From Rhinopomastus cyanomelas (Eukaryota > Chordata > Aves > Bucerotiformes > Rhinopomastidae), in assembly GCA_013400115.1 (NCBI GenBank), contig VXBP01004064.1:248194-312193 (forward strand): 64,000 bases of DNA. The letters are read 5' to 3'. Below, piece after piece: positions 10,782 to 20,833 of this stretch; the first letter of the stretch is position 1, and each line of letters begins with the position of its first letter. The notes below the pieces were generated by a model. It did not search any database. It worked only from the letters and a program-made list of their open reading frames with translations, and had not been told where the DNA came from. The translations under genes and the position numbers were made by a program.

Positions 10782-11262
10782 TTCAGGAAAAGAATTGAGG
10801 GGCTGGAGCGGGTCCAGAGGAGCAACAAGGCTGGAGAAGAGACTGGAGGGCAAAATCGGTGAGGGGAGGCTAAGGGAGCTGGGAGTGTTTAGCCTGGAGA
10901 AGATGAGACTCAGTGGAGACCTTCTCCCTTTCTACAGCTCCCTGAAAGGAGGTTGCAGTGGGGTGAATATCAGACTCTTCTCCCAGGCAACTAGCCCCAG
11001 GATGAGATGGCAGGGACTGATGCTGCCAGCGGGGAGGGTTAGCTTGGATGTTAGGAGGCCCTTCTTCATGAAAAGAGTGATCAGACCCTGGAATGGACTG
11101 TCCAGGGCAGTGGTGGAGTCTCCATCCCTGGAGGTATTTAAGGACAGCCTAGCTGTGGCCCTTAGTTCCTTGTTCTGGCCAATGTGGTGATGTTAGGTCC
11201 TGCGCTGGGCTGGATGATCTTAGAGGTCTTTTCTGGCCTCCATAATTCTGTGATTCTTTGAT
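10782..11262 (+). mobile_element. CR1 LINE fragment, group D
   Basis: Sense copy starting at the 'I.GLE.VQRSN' block (ttgaggggctggagcgggtc). The frame 10795-11190 keeps 131 codons open, with 'GEGRLRELGVFSLEKMRL', 'VIRPWNGLSRAVVESPSLEV' and 'FKDSLAVALSSLFW'. The group D 3' UTR (gatgttaggtcctgcgctgg) and the tail attctgtgattctttgattc follow. One of the younger-looking copies. Confidence 0.94.
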
Positions 11263-11624
11263 TCATCCTTTTTTGCAAAATAAGGCTCAGCTTTGGAACC
11301 CCTGTGGGAAACCAATTTAAGAAACAGGACTGGAGTAAATTACTTGGATCAGTGAATACTTATTTTTCAGCAGCAACTGTACTGTATTTGTTCTTGGATA
11401 ATCTTAATAAGTCCTAGTTTAAAATCAATTAGTCATCTTTCCTGCATTTCATGCTTGGAATTCTGTTATTGACTATGTTATACTAATGTGCAATCATATT
11501 TTGATTTCAATTCATTTTTTCTTTATACAGTCTATAATATTTATGTCTTTTGCCAACATTTTCCTGCTTTTTAAATCCCTCTTTCTAAACACGCAAGTAT
11601 AACATCCAAGGAAGTTTTAGACAG
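11263..11624. other. unique AT-rich DNA
   Basis: No repeat or exon recognised. Confidence 0.45.
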
Positions 11625-11915
11625 CTAGGGACTGGTTTCTTTTCCCGAGTTAGGATGAGAAGAAGTGGCCTCAGTTTGCACTAGGGGAGGTTTAGATTGG
11701 ACAATAAGGAAAATTTCCTCACTGAAAGAGGGATCAGGTTGAACAGGCTGATCAGGGAAGTAGTGAAGACACTGTTTCTGGAGATGCTAAAAAAACACGT
11801 AGATGTGGTACTCAGAAACATGTTTTATTGGGCAAGGTGACGGTGGTGTGACAGTTGGACTCAGAGATCTCATCAAACATTAATGCTTCTATGTTTCTGT
11901 GATTCTGTGATCTGA
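11625..11915 (+). mobile_element. old CR1 fragment, group F-like
   Basis: Divergent sense copy. The order of blocks is CR1 (ggatgagaagaagtggcctc, gggaggtttagattggaca, gaaagagggatcaggttgaa, tagtgaagacactgtttctgg, then gttggactcagagatctcat and a tgtttctgtgattctgtgat tail) but with many substitutions and indels. It is older than groups A-E. Confidence 0.8.
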
Positions 11916-12372
11916 GATTGTTGTTGAGAGTTTAAAACAAATTTTTTCTTGTTGAATGGTTTAACCAAATTCTTCTTGTTGAGTGTTTTGATTTGGTGGC
12001 ATTAACCCTCACTTCATCATCCTAACATTCACACTCTAGCAATCTCTTCTGACTGAAATTAATCTCCTCAACATGGTGATGATATTAGGCACTGTAAACC
12101 TTTTTCCAGAGAAGGACTTTCCATGATCACCGTTTTTGCTCCCCCGTGTAATTTATGAGAGTTTATTTAATCAATTTATTTTTTCTTTGTTTATGATTTT
12201 TTGTGCTCAACTACTCTATTAATGCTTTTAACTGTAGACAATGAGTTGTCTGCTTATATAAGAAGTTTATTTTCTCTTACCTATAAAAATACAGCAATAC
12301 TTTCAATTTCAGTTGTATTTATTCCCCTTTATTCCTTTTGCTCTTCCTTTTGTTTTTAGCTATGATTTTATA
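11916..12372. other. unique AT-rich DNA
   Basis: No repeat or exon recognised; it ends at the left direct repeat of the LTR-like element. Confidence 0.45.
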
Positions 12373-12381
12373 CTATACTAT
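12373..12381. repeat. left copy of 9-bp flanking direct repeat (ctatactat)
   Basis: The same 9 bases recur at 12851-12859, bracketing the LTR-like element. Retroviral target duplications are usually 4-6 bp. One reading is a 4-bp ctat duplication with an LTR ending ...ctata, the other is a longer chance match. Confidence 0.55.
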
Positions 12382-12471
12382 TGTAGAAGAACTTCTAACA
12401 GAACTAGCGCTGAGCTGGACAACCCAGCACTGAGCCAAGAATAGCTGCCAGGTGCCTCTGAGAATGGCCTT

Positions 12472-12515
12472 GGAGGCCTCAGCAAGGATGATAGGAGGCC
12501 TCAGCAAGGATGATA
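12472..12515. repeat. 22-bp unit tandemly duplicated in the LTR
   Basis: Two perfect head-to-tail copies (12472-12493 and 12494-12515) of a unit beginning ggaggcctcagcaag. Short duplications of this kind are common in retroviral U3 enhancer regions. Perfect identity suggests the duplication is either recent or arose in the source provirus. Confidence 0.85.
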
Positions 12516-12713
12516 AGCGAGCAAACTAATTATAGAGGAATGTTAACCAGATTGTGGGACTCAGAGAATGGGGCCGTGTTTGGGAAAGCTGGAGGGGCCG
12601 TCTGATCAGGTAGTTTGTCGATGATGGCCAATAGGCTAGAGGACAGCTACACGTGATACAGGCCATGTACCCAATGAGTGTAACCTCAGTGCCGCGTGGA
12701 CAGGGCATGACTG

Positions 12714-12721
12714 TATATAAG
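12714..12721 (+). promoter_or_regulatory. TATA box of the LTR-like element
   Basis: tatataag lies about 330 bp into the element and 25-30 bp upstream of a plausible initiation region. The position is right for an LTR U3/R boundary. Activity is not implied. Confidence 0.5.
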
Positions 12722-12874
12722 CAAGCTCAGCACCTTAACCATATTGGTGTGCATGTCGTTGACTCGGCTAGCCCCTCGGAGGCCCCCCTGGTTACATACT
12801 ATAACTTCTCATTATAATGTCTGTGTTTGGAATACACACCAAGAAACCAGCTATACTATAGATTTGCCTTGCTA

Positions 12875-12985
12875 GGCTAGAGGTGGCTCTTAGTGCCATG
12901 GTCTAGCAGATTTTACGGTGTGAGCTCATAGGCTGGGCTTGATGATCTCAGAGCTTGATGATCCAGACTCAATGATTCTGTTGGT
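12875..12985 (+). mobile_element. CR1 group D 3' stub
   Basis: Starts ggctagaggtggctcttagt (group D 3' UTR) and ends gactcaatgattctg. There is a small internal duplication of gatgatctcagagcttgatg type. It lies about 20 bp downstream of the LTR-like element. Confidence 0.85.
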
Positions 12986-13233
12986 AAAAATGAGTCTCTG
13001 TAACAGATAAAATGCCAATAAGGCACATAGCAATGAAAAATAATGCAATGATTTTCCTGAATACAACAAAAGTGCAGTTGATTCTGTGTTATATATAGTA
13101 AGACCTGTGAACTTGGTGATACATTAAGGCTAGTTTGAGGTATTTGTAAGCCAAAGTCATTACATGCCCTAGGAAATGGTAAAGAAATCAGGTTGTGTTT
13201 TCCAGATATCTTCATTTTTTCTTAGTAACACTT
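12986..13233. other. unique AT-rich DNA
   Basis: No repeat recognised; the 100-codon minus-strand frame 12913-13215 overlaps the CR1 stub antisense and is not convincing. Confidence 0.4.
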
Positions 13234-13490
13234 GGATTTTAGTGGTCTCACCAGGGTAGAGTAGACGGGGAGGACAACTGCTCTCCACCTTCTCACCAGC
13301 CCTCTTCTGATCCACCCCAGGATGCTATTTGCTTTATTGGCCACAAGGGCACATTGCTGCCTCATGGTCATCGTGCTGGCCACCAGGATCCCCAGGTCCC
13401 TTTCTCCTACACTGCTCTCCAACAGGTCAGTCCCCAACCTATCCTGCTACCCGAGGTTGTTCTTGTCCAGATGACAGACTCTACATATAA
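13234..13490 (-). mobile_element. CR1 internal fragment lacking both ends
   Basis: Antisense thumb-region piece. The minus strand reads GTDLLESSVGERDLGILV then 'LGWIRRGLVRRWRAVVLPVYSTLV', which is open over 71 codons. There is no C-terminus, 3' UTR or tail on the left side, so the 3' end has been lost. Confidence 0.9.
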
Positions 13491-13717
13491 TGGAAGGCTA
13501 AATAAAAAACCCCACCAACAACAAAGCCATAAAACAAACCCCAAACCTGCTCAGCCTGCATTGGTTAATATTAAAAATGAAATTTAAAACCTAAAATTAA
13601 AAATAAGTGAGTGGAAAAAGGACTTTTTGAAGGGTCAGATGACCTGTGAATTTAAAAGTCATGCAGGGCCGTGTGGGATGGTGGGCGTTAATGTCCTAGA
13701 CTTGTCACTTTGTTGGG
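13491..13717. other. unique DNA, A-rich
   Basis: A-rich (aaataaaaaaccccaccaac and similar) with no coding evidence. Confidence 0.4.
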
Positions 13718-13975
13718 ATATGACAAGGGGCAACGTGTTGGAGCACAGGAAGTTGCACCTCAACATGAGGAAGAACTTCTTTACTGTAAGGTTTCAGAGT
13801 ACTGGAATGGGCTGTCCAGGGAGGGTGTGGAGTCTCCTTCTCTGGAGACATTCCAGACCCATCTGCATGTGTTCCTGTGTGACCTGCTCTAGGTTCTATG
13901 GTCCTGCTCAAGCAGGGAAATCAGACTTGATGAGCTCTGGAGGTCCCTTCCAACCCCTAATAATCTGTGTACCTG
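13718..13975 (+). mobile_element. CR1 LINE fragment, group E, 3' end
   Basis: Sense copy beginning gggatatgacaaggggcaac, with 'QHEEELLYCKVSEYWNGLSREGVESPSLE'-type coding split across frames, the group E 3' UTR (gttctatggtcctgctcaag) and the tail cccctaataatctgtg. Confidence 0.92.
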
Positions 13976-14565
13976 TGTCCATCTGAAGTAAAAGGCAGTG
14001 TGCTGAAATTATGTGTGTGATGTAGCAGAACAGCTTATCCCTGAGAGGGGTTTGGTCAGTCTGTCTAAGAATTAAAAGGATCATCTGCTCAAGAAGGAGT
14101 AGTGTGTCTTGTATAGCCAAATTAGAAAAGGAAGGAAGAAGAGAAACTGTAAGACCAAAAAAGATTGCAGAGGCTGATTCAGTTTTTGCTGTACTAGTGA
14201 GAGGACTTCACTTGATTCCAGTCAAGGGGGGGGGGGGGCCCTTATAACTAAGGTCTTAGAATTCCAGTAACAGTGAAATAAACATGTTAATTAATATCCA
14301 GGAGAGAGACTTCATGGATTTAATTGGCTGCATTCAGAAATGCTTATACACATATCTGTAGATGGCATCAGTGTACTGTATGCAAAGCAGAAGTAATTAA
14401 TCATGCGGATACATTTTTGTTTTGTGTTTTCTGTTACCAAATAATCAACCCAGAGAGTTTTAGGATACCAGTTCTCTGAAACAGAATGCGAGGCAACAGG
14501 AAAAGTAATATTGTGTTTTTCTGGTTAGAGATTAGCATGGACTCCCTCCACGTTGCTGTAAGCAT
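13976..14565. other. unique DNA with a 13-bp poly-G run
   Basis: Non-repetitive except for a G homopolymer at 14226-14238. No exon signal recognised. Confidence 0.45.
14226..14238. repeat. poly(G)13 homopolymer
   Basis: Thirteen consecutive G followed by CCC; such runs are prone to sequencing length error. Confidence 0.9.
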
Positions 14566-14970
14566 TTACCCTGTGAGGAAAGGCTGAGAGAGCTGGGTTT
14601 CTGTAGCATGGAAAAAAGGAGACTGAGGGGTGACTTCATTAATGTTGACAAATATGAAAAGGGTGGGTGTCAGGATGGCGGAGCCAGGCTCTGCACAGTA
14701 ACATCCAATGATAGAACAAGGGGCAACGTGTGTCAGCTGTAACAGAGGAGGTTCCACATCAATATGAGAAGGAACTTCTTCCCTGTGAGGGTGACAGAGC
14801 ACTGGAAGGGGCTTCTGAGGGGTTTGTGGAGTCTCCTTCTCTGGAGACGTTTAAAACTTACCTGGACATGCTCCTGTGTGACTTGATCTAGGGAATTCCG
14901 CTGTAGCAGGGCAATCAGACTAGATGATCTTTCGAGGTTGCTTCCAATCCCTAATGTTCTGTGATAGTGA
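14566..14970 (+). mobile_element. CR1 LINE fragment, group B
   Basis: Sense copy starting at the 'DEERLRELG' coding block (ctgtgaggaaaggctgagag), then the cttcattaatgttgacaaat segment, the C-terminal ORF2, the group B 3' UTR (gaattccgctgtagcagggc) and the tail atccctaatgttctgtgata. Confidence 0.93.
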
Positions 14971-15774
14971 TTTTTCATAAACATTGTCTAGTGGGGGCTC
15001 AGAAAGATGTCAACATTCATTGCTTTTCCTCCTGTTGGATTATAGGACCAAATTCTCACTGGACTGTGATTTACAAAAGAGGAAAGAGACCTTATTTTAA
15101 ACTAGAATCTTTACAAATATGTTTATAGAATCCAAGACAAAAAGGAATGTGATTTGTACTCTTCCTGCCTTCCCAAAGTTCCTACCTTTTACCTCAAGAA
15201 AAAGATCAGTGAAGAATATTTTCAAGTGAAGCTTTTTAACAGTAGAGATTGTCTGGTTGGAGCCTGTATTACCTGCCTAAGTAAACTCATTGCAGTAGCC
15301 TTTTTCACTGGTCCTCTAGCACACACAGTACCCTTTACCACCAAGTGGGAATTAGTGACCTGTCAGGATCTGCACTTTTGACCTGCAGTTCAAAACCAAA
15401 AGGATTTGAAAGATTCAAAATAGGCTGAAACATGTTGCTTAACCTCTTAAGGGTAATGAACACATCATCCCTTAAACTGAGGCTTCAAAAAGCACACACA
15501 AATGTGCAGCTCAGCTTAAAAGAGTCTGGCTGTGTGGTACAAGCCAATTTTTCTTAGAGAGGACAGAAAGGGCAGAATTGTAGAAGAAATAATCAGTCTT
15601 TTTATATTCATTGAATTATTCAGAGAATCTTAAACAATCCTGAAAGCCTTTCCTAGCAGGCTCCATGATAATCATCATTAATCTGTATTAGGCTGAAGGC
15701 AATTAAAACACATGATTAACAGTCAATAGTTAGGATCAAGGCTCGTTGCAGACTAGTATAGCAAGGATTGACTG
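14971..15774. other. unique non-coding DNA
   Basis: No repeat recognised. A 75-codon frame at 15154-15381 has no clear splice borders. Confidence 0.4.
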
Positions 15775-15905
15775 GCAAGATCACAGAGCAGATCTTCCTG
15801 GAAACAGCCCAGATGGCTTCACTAAAGGCAAATCATGGCTGATAAATCTGGTGGCCTCCTAGTGATGGTATACAGCATTGGTAGGTAAGGTACTGACATC
15901 AGTGA
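15775..15905 (+). mobile_element. old CR1 RT host copy, part 1 (fingers/palm)
   Basis: Sense sequence matching the CR1 RT region around Q-H-G-F-T-K-G-K-S and LVAF (cagatggcttcactaaagg, aatctggtggcctcc). It breaks at gtactgacatcagtgat; the continuation of the same RT (actgacataatctacctgaa) is found at 16628, after an intervening group A CR1. Confidence 0.82.
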
Positions 15906-16618
15906 TGTTGGGAGGAGACAGGATTGAGGACAGCCCTGAAGAGGAGAAGGACTTGGGGGTGGTGGTGGAGCAGGGAAGTTTGACAGGAGCTGTCAGTGTG
16001 CGCTAGCAGCCCTGAAAGCCAACCATGTCCTGGGCTGCATCAAATGAAGCAGTGACAGTTCATTAAGGGAGATGATTCTCCCCCTCTGTTCTGTCCTAGT
16101 GAGATCCCTCCTACCTGCAGTACTGGGTCCAGTTCTGGAGGCCCCAGCTTCAGAATGACAGAGTGCTCCTGGAAAGTGTTCAGAGGAGAGCAACTACAAT
16201 GATCAGAGGGCTGAAGCACTTCCCCCATGAGAACAGGCTGAGTAAGTTGGGGTTGTTCAGCCTGGAGGAGAGGAGGCTCCCAGGTGACCTTGGAGCAGCT
16301 TTCCAATAGCTGAAGGAAGGGGGCTACAAGAAAGCTGGGGGAGGGCTTTTGTGATGGGTACAAGGGGAAAGGGTTCCAGACTTCAAGAGGGGAGTTTGAG
16401 ATTGGACATGAAAAAATTCTTTGCTGTGAGGGTGGTGAGATGCTGGAACAGGTTGCCCAATGCAGTTGTGGCTGCCCCATCCCTGGAAGTGTTGAAGGCC
16501 AGGGTGGCTGGGACCCTGAGTAAACTGGTCTGGTGAAGGTGTCCCTGCCTGTTCAGGGAGGTTGTAACTACATGATCTTGAAGGTCCCTTCCAGCCTCAG
16601 CCATTCTATGATTCTATT
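15906..16618 (+). mobile_element. CR1 LINE, group A, inserted in the old RT copy
   Basis: Sense copy from gttgggaggagacaggattg through the thumb (gaccctgggctgcatca-type block), 'RGLKHFPHENRLSKLGLFSLEERRL' and 'FFAVRVVRCWNRLPNAVVAAPSLEVLKARVAG' (16351-16536) to the group A 3' UTR and the tail gccattctatgattctattt. Both sides show actgacat, once before and once after, which may be the target duplication. Confidence 0.92.
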
Positions 16619-16857
16619 TCTGACAGTAATAACTGACATAATCTACCTGAACTTGGGAAAGTGATTTGACTCTGCCACAAACAATTCCCTTGTCTGTAAA
16701 TTGGAGAGATGTGGATTTGTTGGAGGGATCAGTTGGTGGATAAGGAGTTGTCTTAATGGTTGCACTCAAAGAATTTTGATCAGTGGCTGAAAGTCCAAGT
16801 GGAGACCAGTAACGAGTGTCATTCCGCAGAGGTTGGTATGGGGACCTGTGCTGTTTA
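16619..16857 (+). mobile_element. old CR1 RT host copy, part 2 (motif A to motif B)
   Basis: Continues the RT of 15775-15905: actgacataatctacctgaa (the motif A region, with the catalytic Asp codon changed in ...YLNLGK), ttggagagatgtggatttgt, then gtccaagtggagaccag and ggttggtatggggacctgtg, which is the motif B / GPVLF block. It stops at gtgctgttta where an antisense CR1 tail has inserted. Confidence 0.85.
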
Positions 16858-17010
16858 TAGAATAACAGAATGTTACAGGTTGGAAGAGACTTCAAAAGAT
16901 CATCTAAGTCCAACCCCTCCCTGTAGGAGCAGGGTAAGCCTACAGCACCTGGTGTACCCAGAATGTGTTCCATCCAAGTACAAACCAGGCCTGACCCTGC
17001 TTAGCTAATC
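16858..17010 (-). mobile_element. short antisense CR1 3' end inside the old RT copy
   Basis: Starts with the tail (atagaataacagaatgttac), then aggttggaagagacttcaaa and a 3' UTR that is diverged from groups A-E. The right boundary near 17010 is approximate. It lies between two halves of one RT, so it is a second insertion into the same host element. Confidence 0.7.
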
Positions 17011-17245
17011 TAACATTTCATCTCTATGTCTCCCTGTGTTGTCGACATGAACAGTGAAATTGAGTGTGCTTGGAAAGGCTGCAGACTGCAACAAGCTGTG
17101 TGGTGCAGTCAGCATGCTGAAGAGAAAGGATGACATCCACAAGGACCTTGAAAGGCTTGAGAACTCGATCTCTGCAAACCTTGTGAAGTTCACTAAAGCT
17201 GAGTGCAAAGTCCTGCACCTGTGTTGTGATAATCCCTCAGTAAAT
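17011..17245 (+). mobile_element. old CR1 RT host copy, part 3 (motif C region)
   Basis: Sense. gacatgaacagtgaaattga, then the motif C position, here KAADCNKLCGAV instead of F-A-D-D-T-K-L, then gaaggatgacatccacaagg, 'LERLENSISANLVKFTKAEC' and 'KVLHLC' (17054-17269). It is strongly degenerate, and it ends where the next antisense CR1 begins. Confidence 0.85.
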
Positions 17246-17261
17246 CAAAGCGTACTAAAAC

Positions 17262-18020
17262 ATAGTTGATTCAGAGGCAGATAGTTAGGGGTTGGAAGGG
17301 ACCTCCTGGAGGTAATGAAGTCCAGCCTCCCTACTTGAGCAAAACCATAGAACCTAGGGCAGGCCACACAGAAACACATCCAGATGGTGTCTGGAAAGGC
17401 TCCAGAGAAGGACACTCCACAACCTCCCTGGACAGCCTGTTCCAGTGCTCTGTCACCTTTACAGTAAAGAAGTTCTTCCTCTTGTTGAGGGGCAACTTCC
17501 TGTGTTCCAGCTGACACCCATTACCCCTTGTCCTATCACAGGGTGCAAGTGAAGAGATTTCACTCTTTCTTCTTGACACCCAGCTTTCATGGATTTATAG
17601 ACAATGATTAAATTCCCTTGTAGCCTTCTCCTCTCCAGAGGAAAAAGCCTCAATGTTTCCTCTGAAGACAGGTGCTCCAGTTCCTTAATCACCTTTGTAG
17701 CCCTCTGTTGGACTTTCTCAATCAGATCTCTGTTCCTCTTGAACTGGGGATCCCGGAACAGGACACAATACTCCACGTGTGGCCTTGCAGAGTAGAGGGC
17801 AAGGAAAACCTCCCTTGACATACTGGACACTCTTCTTGATCCATCCCAGGATACCATTGGCCTTCTTGGCCACAAGACCACAGTGCTTTTCCAGGGAGAA
17901 TTTGTTGTTCACAAGAACTTCCAAGTTCCCTCTCCATGGGGATGCTCTGCAGCAGATCACCTCCCAGCTTGTATTGATGCTTCTCATTACTCCATCCCAC
18001 ATGGAGGACTCTTGCACATG
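17262..18020 (-). mobile_element. CR1 LINE, group E, long antisense copy
   Basis: The left side holds the group E tail and 3' UTR (aggggttggaagggacctcc, gagcaaaaccatagaaccta). Then come the C-terminal ORF2 and the thumb block, with 'SARPHVEYCVLFRDPQFKRNRDLIEKVQQRATKVI' spread over 17459-17881, and the 'LGGDLLQS.P.ERELG' block near 17940. 5'-truncated at about 18020. Immediately abuts the older RT copy. Confidence 0.92.
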
Positions 18021-18470
18021 TTCTTCTTTTTATTTTCCTTTGCAGACACGGACTTTACAATTTCTATTCAATAATAAATTCTTACTATTGTAACATGACT
18101 TCAGTCATAAGTGTGACCTTAATTTACGTGGCATCTGTCATTCAGAGTAGGTTAAGGTAATAATTTTTGTTGTTTTAGGTGGGGAATTTAAAAAAGCTCC
18201 CTGAAGTAGTCTTTACTAGGCTTACCTGTTCTAAGTGAACAGGATTGTGTCTGTTCTATCTTCTTTACTGGGGCTGAACAATATAGTCTTATGTCTGAAT
18301 CTTCCATTTATATTTTCTCGTTATTTTTACCCGAGGTGTCTGAATTGTTGGAGGACCTTTAATCTGCTCTTGTTTTTTCCTTAATTGGCAGATAACATAA
18401 ATTACTATCATTTATCTAGAGTGTAGTAAAAGGTAAATTAATTCCTAATAGCCAGCATTTTCTTATTGAA
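18021..18470. other. unique AT-rich DNA
   Basis: No repeat or exon recognised. Confidence 0.45.
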
Positions 18471-18668
18471 TCATAGAATCATCATGACTGGAAAGGACTG
18501 CCAGGATCATCAAGTCCAGCCCTCATCCCAGTAGCTCCCTAACCCCTACATCACAGCCTCAAGTGCTCTAGTTACTCATTTTTTAAAAACCTCCAAGGAT
18601 GGTGACTCCACCACCTGTTGGGCAGCCTGTTCCAGTGCCCAACCACTCTTTCAGGAAATAATTTCTTA
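18471..18668 (-). mobile_element. CR1 group C 3' end
   Basis: Antisense, tail gaatcatagaatcatcatga, group C 3' UTR (agctccctaacccctacatc), C-terminal ORF2 up to actctttcaggaaataattt. Confidence 0.92.
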
Positions 18669-20059
18669 TTTACTTTTTCCACTGTTCCTTGCAGATGCTT
18701 TAGGAACTTTAGAAAACAAACACCATTCTGCTTTCTCCTGAGTGCTGTAAATGCACCTGCTCAGTGTAGTGTCCACAAATGCCCACTCGCTTAGACTGAA
18801 CACCAGCTGTGCTGTATGAATATGTCATAAATGATTTGGGGACAGAGATTGCTGCAATGTTTACAGAAAAACCCAAAGAACTTGTGTACAATCTCAATGC
18901 ACATTGTAGCATAATGGAAAGAAATAATGCAATCAGTTTTCAAAGGGAACTAAAGAATTAAAGAAGTGTTTTGCTTTCTTTTACGTTTTGCTTTTATATT
19001 TTGTCTCAGCCTTGACCTGCTTGCAGCTATCAAGCTATTGTGGTCCTAGAAGCTGTCTGCTGTATTTAATACACTGAGGAGTTTAGGAATGTCACCACTA
19101 CAGAGCAGAGGACCTTCAGTCACACCTGTCAGCCTGTGCAGATCATGGGAGATTTCCCAATGCATCACTTCCACATTTTCCATAGGGCACTCTCTCACTA
19201 AGGTTTTGGTTTACCAGCTCTGTTCACATCACGCATTTCTTTCTGCCCTGACATAAAAGACTGTTTCCACAGGAAAGTAGCCAAGGTCATAGAGCTTATT
19301 TTCCATGCTAATAAAGGGAATGGAATACACTCAAGACAACAAATGAGGTTAGCTAAGTAAAAAGAATTTGCTTTAGATTCTCACTTGGTGTAAACTGCCA
19401 GTGTGGGTTTACAGCAGCACAGAAACTGGCCCAATCACTGAAAAACTCTCTTTGGTGCAGTTCTAGATTGCTAATAACATAGATTAACGAAATAGCTAAC
19501 TAGGATCACTGGACTGACATAGCTAATTTTGCCTTGGTCATTCATTTAGCAAATACAATTTTCTTTAGGTCATCCTTTGGCTTGATCACTGTTTCTTGGT
19601 CTTCTGAATTCCTATCAGGTCTCTTTTGCTCCATCACATCTCAAATGACACATGCTTTCGTTAGTGCTGATGTGGAACTTTATGGCAAAATGGAATGTGC
19701 TGATTCCAGCAGGATATCAAAACGTTTAAATAAAGCATGTCTGGCAGCCCACTGCAATAACCAGAAGTGCCAAGGCCTACCTCTGCCAACATGTCCATGG
19801 CTGGGCTTTTCCATGACCATACCAATACTTGTACTTCCTTTTGATTGAGTCTTACAGACTCATAGACTGACTGCTATTAATGTGTGAACAGCTTTTGGTA
19901 TAAATGAGAAACAGTATCGCTGTAGAATTTTTGCCTAAAGAAGTGGAAACGTTGGGCAGTTTTGTTTAGTATTACAGCCTTCAAGGCAAGTATTTCAAAT
20001 AAGGAACTAAGTGTAGAAATGCTCTTCCTTCTGTATCAGGTGCTGTACTTATACTACTA
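18669..20059. other. unique non-coding DNA
   Basis: No repeat family recognised. The 104-codon plus-strand frame at 19534-19848 is the longest non-repeat frame here. It contains a ttttctttag|gtcatcc acceptor-like site but no good donor and no resemblance I can name, so I do not call it a gene. Confidence 0.4.
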
Positions 20060-20201
20060 AAGGACAGCCAGCTGATCAAACTCAGTCATCGTGGGTTTGT
20101 GAAAGGCAGGTCCTAACCTGATCTCCAGCAAGGTGACCTACTTAGTGCATGAGGGAAGGGCTGTGGATATTGTTCACCTGGACTTCAGTAAAGCCTCTGA
20201 C
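20060..20201 (+). mobile_element. CR1 RT fragment (motif A region)
   Basis: Sense: tcatcgtgggtttgtgaaag, the cagcaaggtgacctacttag block, and motif A encoded by gacttcagtaaagcctctga (DFSKASD), where the catalytic Asp codon is still present. It stops directly at a T-run that begins a different element. Confidence 0.88.
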
Positions 20202-20275
20202 TTTTTTTTTTTGTTCCAGTTTTTGGTCCACGGGGAATCTTTATTTTAAACATTTCAAGGCAAGTACAACAACTT
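20202..20275 (-). pseudogene. poly(A)-tailed retropseudogene-like 3' UTR piece
   Basis: On the minus strand this reads as an mRNA 3' end: non-CR1 sequence, then AATAAA (plus coordinates 20240-20245), 27 further bases, then an A-run of 11 (20202-20212). That spacing is right for a cleaved and polyadenylated transcript. The piece is only about 74 bp, so any retrocopy is severely 5'-truncated. It sits between the RT motif A part and the C-terminal part of a CR1. The parent gene is not recognised. Confidence 0.5.
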
Positions 20276-20490
20276 TCTCAAAATGAGGAAGAACTTCTTT
20301 AAGGGTGACAGAGCACTGGAAAGGGCTGCTCAGGCAGAATGTGGAGTCTCCTTCTCTGGAGCCTCTCCAGAGCTGTCTGGATGCATTCCTGTGTGACCTG
20401 CCCTAGGTTCTATGGTCCTGCTTGGACAGGGGTTAGACTTGATGAACCCTGGAGGTCCCTTCCAACCCCTTATGTTCTGTGTATCTCTGT
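20276..20490 (+). mobile_element. CR1 LINE fragment, group E, 3' end
   Basis: Sense: aatgaggaagaacttcttta, C-terminal ORF2, group E 3' UTR (gttctatggtcctgcttgga), tail cccttatgttctgtgtatct. With 20060-20201 it may be one CR1 that lost the RT palm/thumb and received the poly(A) piece, or two separate copies. Confidence 0.9.
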
Positions 20491-20833
20491 AAGTGGATGT
20501 TAAGTAACTTCAGCTATGTAAAGCAGGTGCAGATATAAGGCTTCTTTTAAGTAGAACACATATTTTTTTGCAGTGTGGTACTTGAAGAAAAGCAAGTAAC
20601 AAGGAATTCATCATCTGCCAGCACAAGAACAGCAAACTGTACCTATGATGAATGCTGGGTTTGTGGAATGTGGTTTTGTGTATAGAATTCTCTATTAAGA
20701 CAGTCGGAAACAACATACGGATGCGTCTTCTCAAAGCAGCAGATGAATTAAGATGCTTTTTGGCAGGATATTTACTGCACTTCTTACAATAAAAATGGAT
20801 TTTTAGTGCTGGGGTAGAAAATACATGGGTTTT
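20491..20833. other. unique AT-rich DNA
   Basis: No repeat or exon recognised. Confidence 0.4.

Larger units (their letters stand above)
12382..12855 (+). mobile_element. solo-LTR-like element of an endogenous retrovirus
   Basis: About 474 bp that differs in base composition from its surroundings (CpG present, GC-richer). It opens with TGTAG and can be closed with ctata, an imperfect inverted match. Internal features fit an LTR: a 22-bp perfect tandem duplication in the U3-like part (12472-12515), a TATA box at 12714-12721 (tatataag), a downstream GC-rich R/U5-like stretch (gactcggctagcccctcgga), then AT-rich sequence to the end. No gag, pol or env sequence adjoins either side, so it is a solo LTR at most. 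The family cannot be named from sequence alone. Confidence 0.6.

Noticed and set aside
19534..19848. 104-codon non-repeat frame
   Set aside because: No donor, no conserved motif; compatible with chance in this length of sequence.
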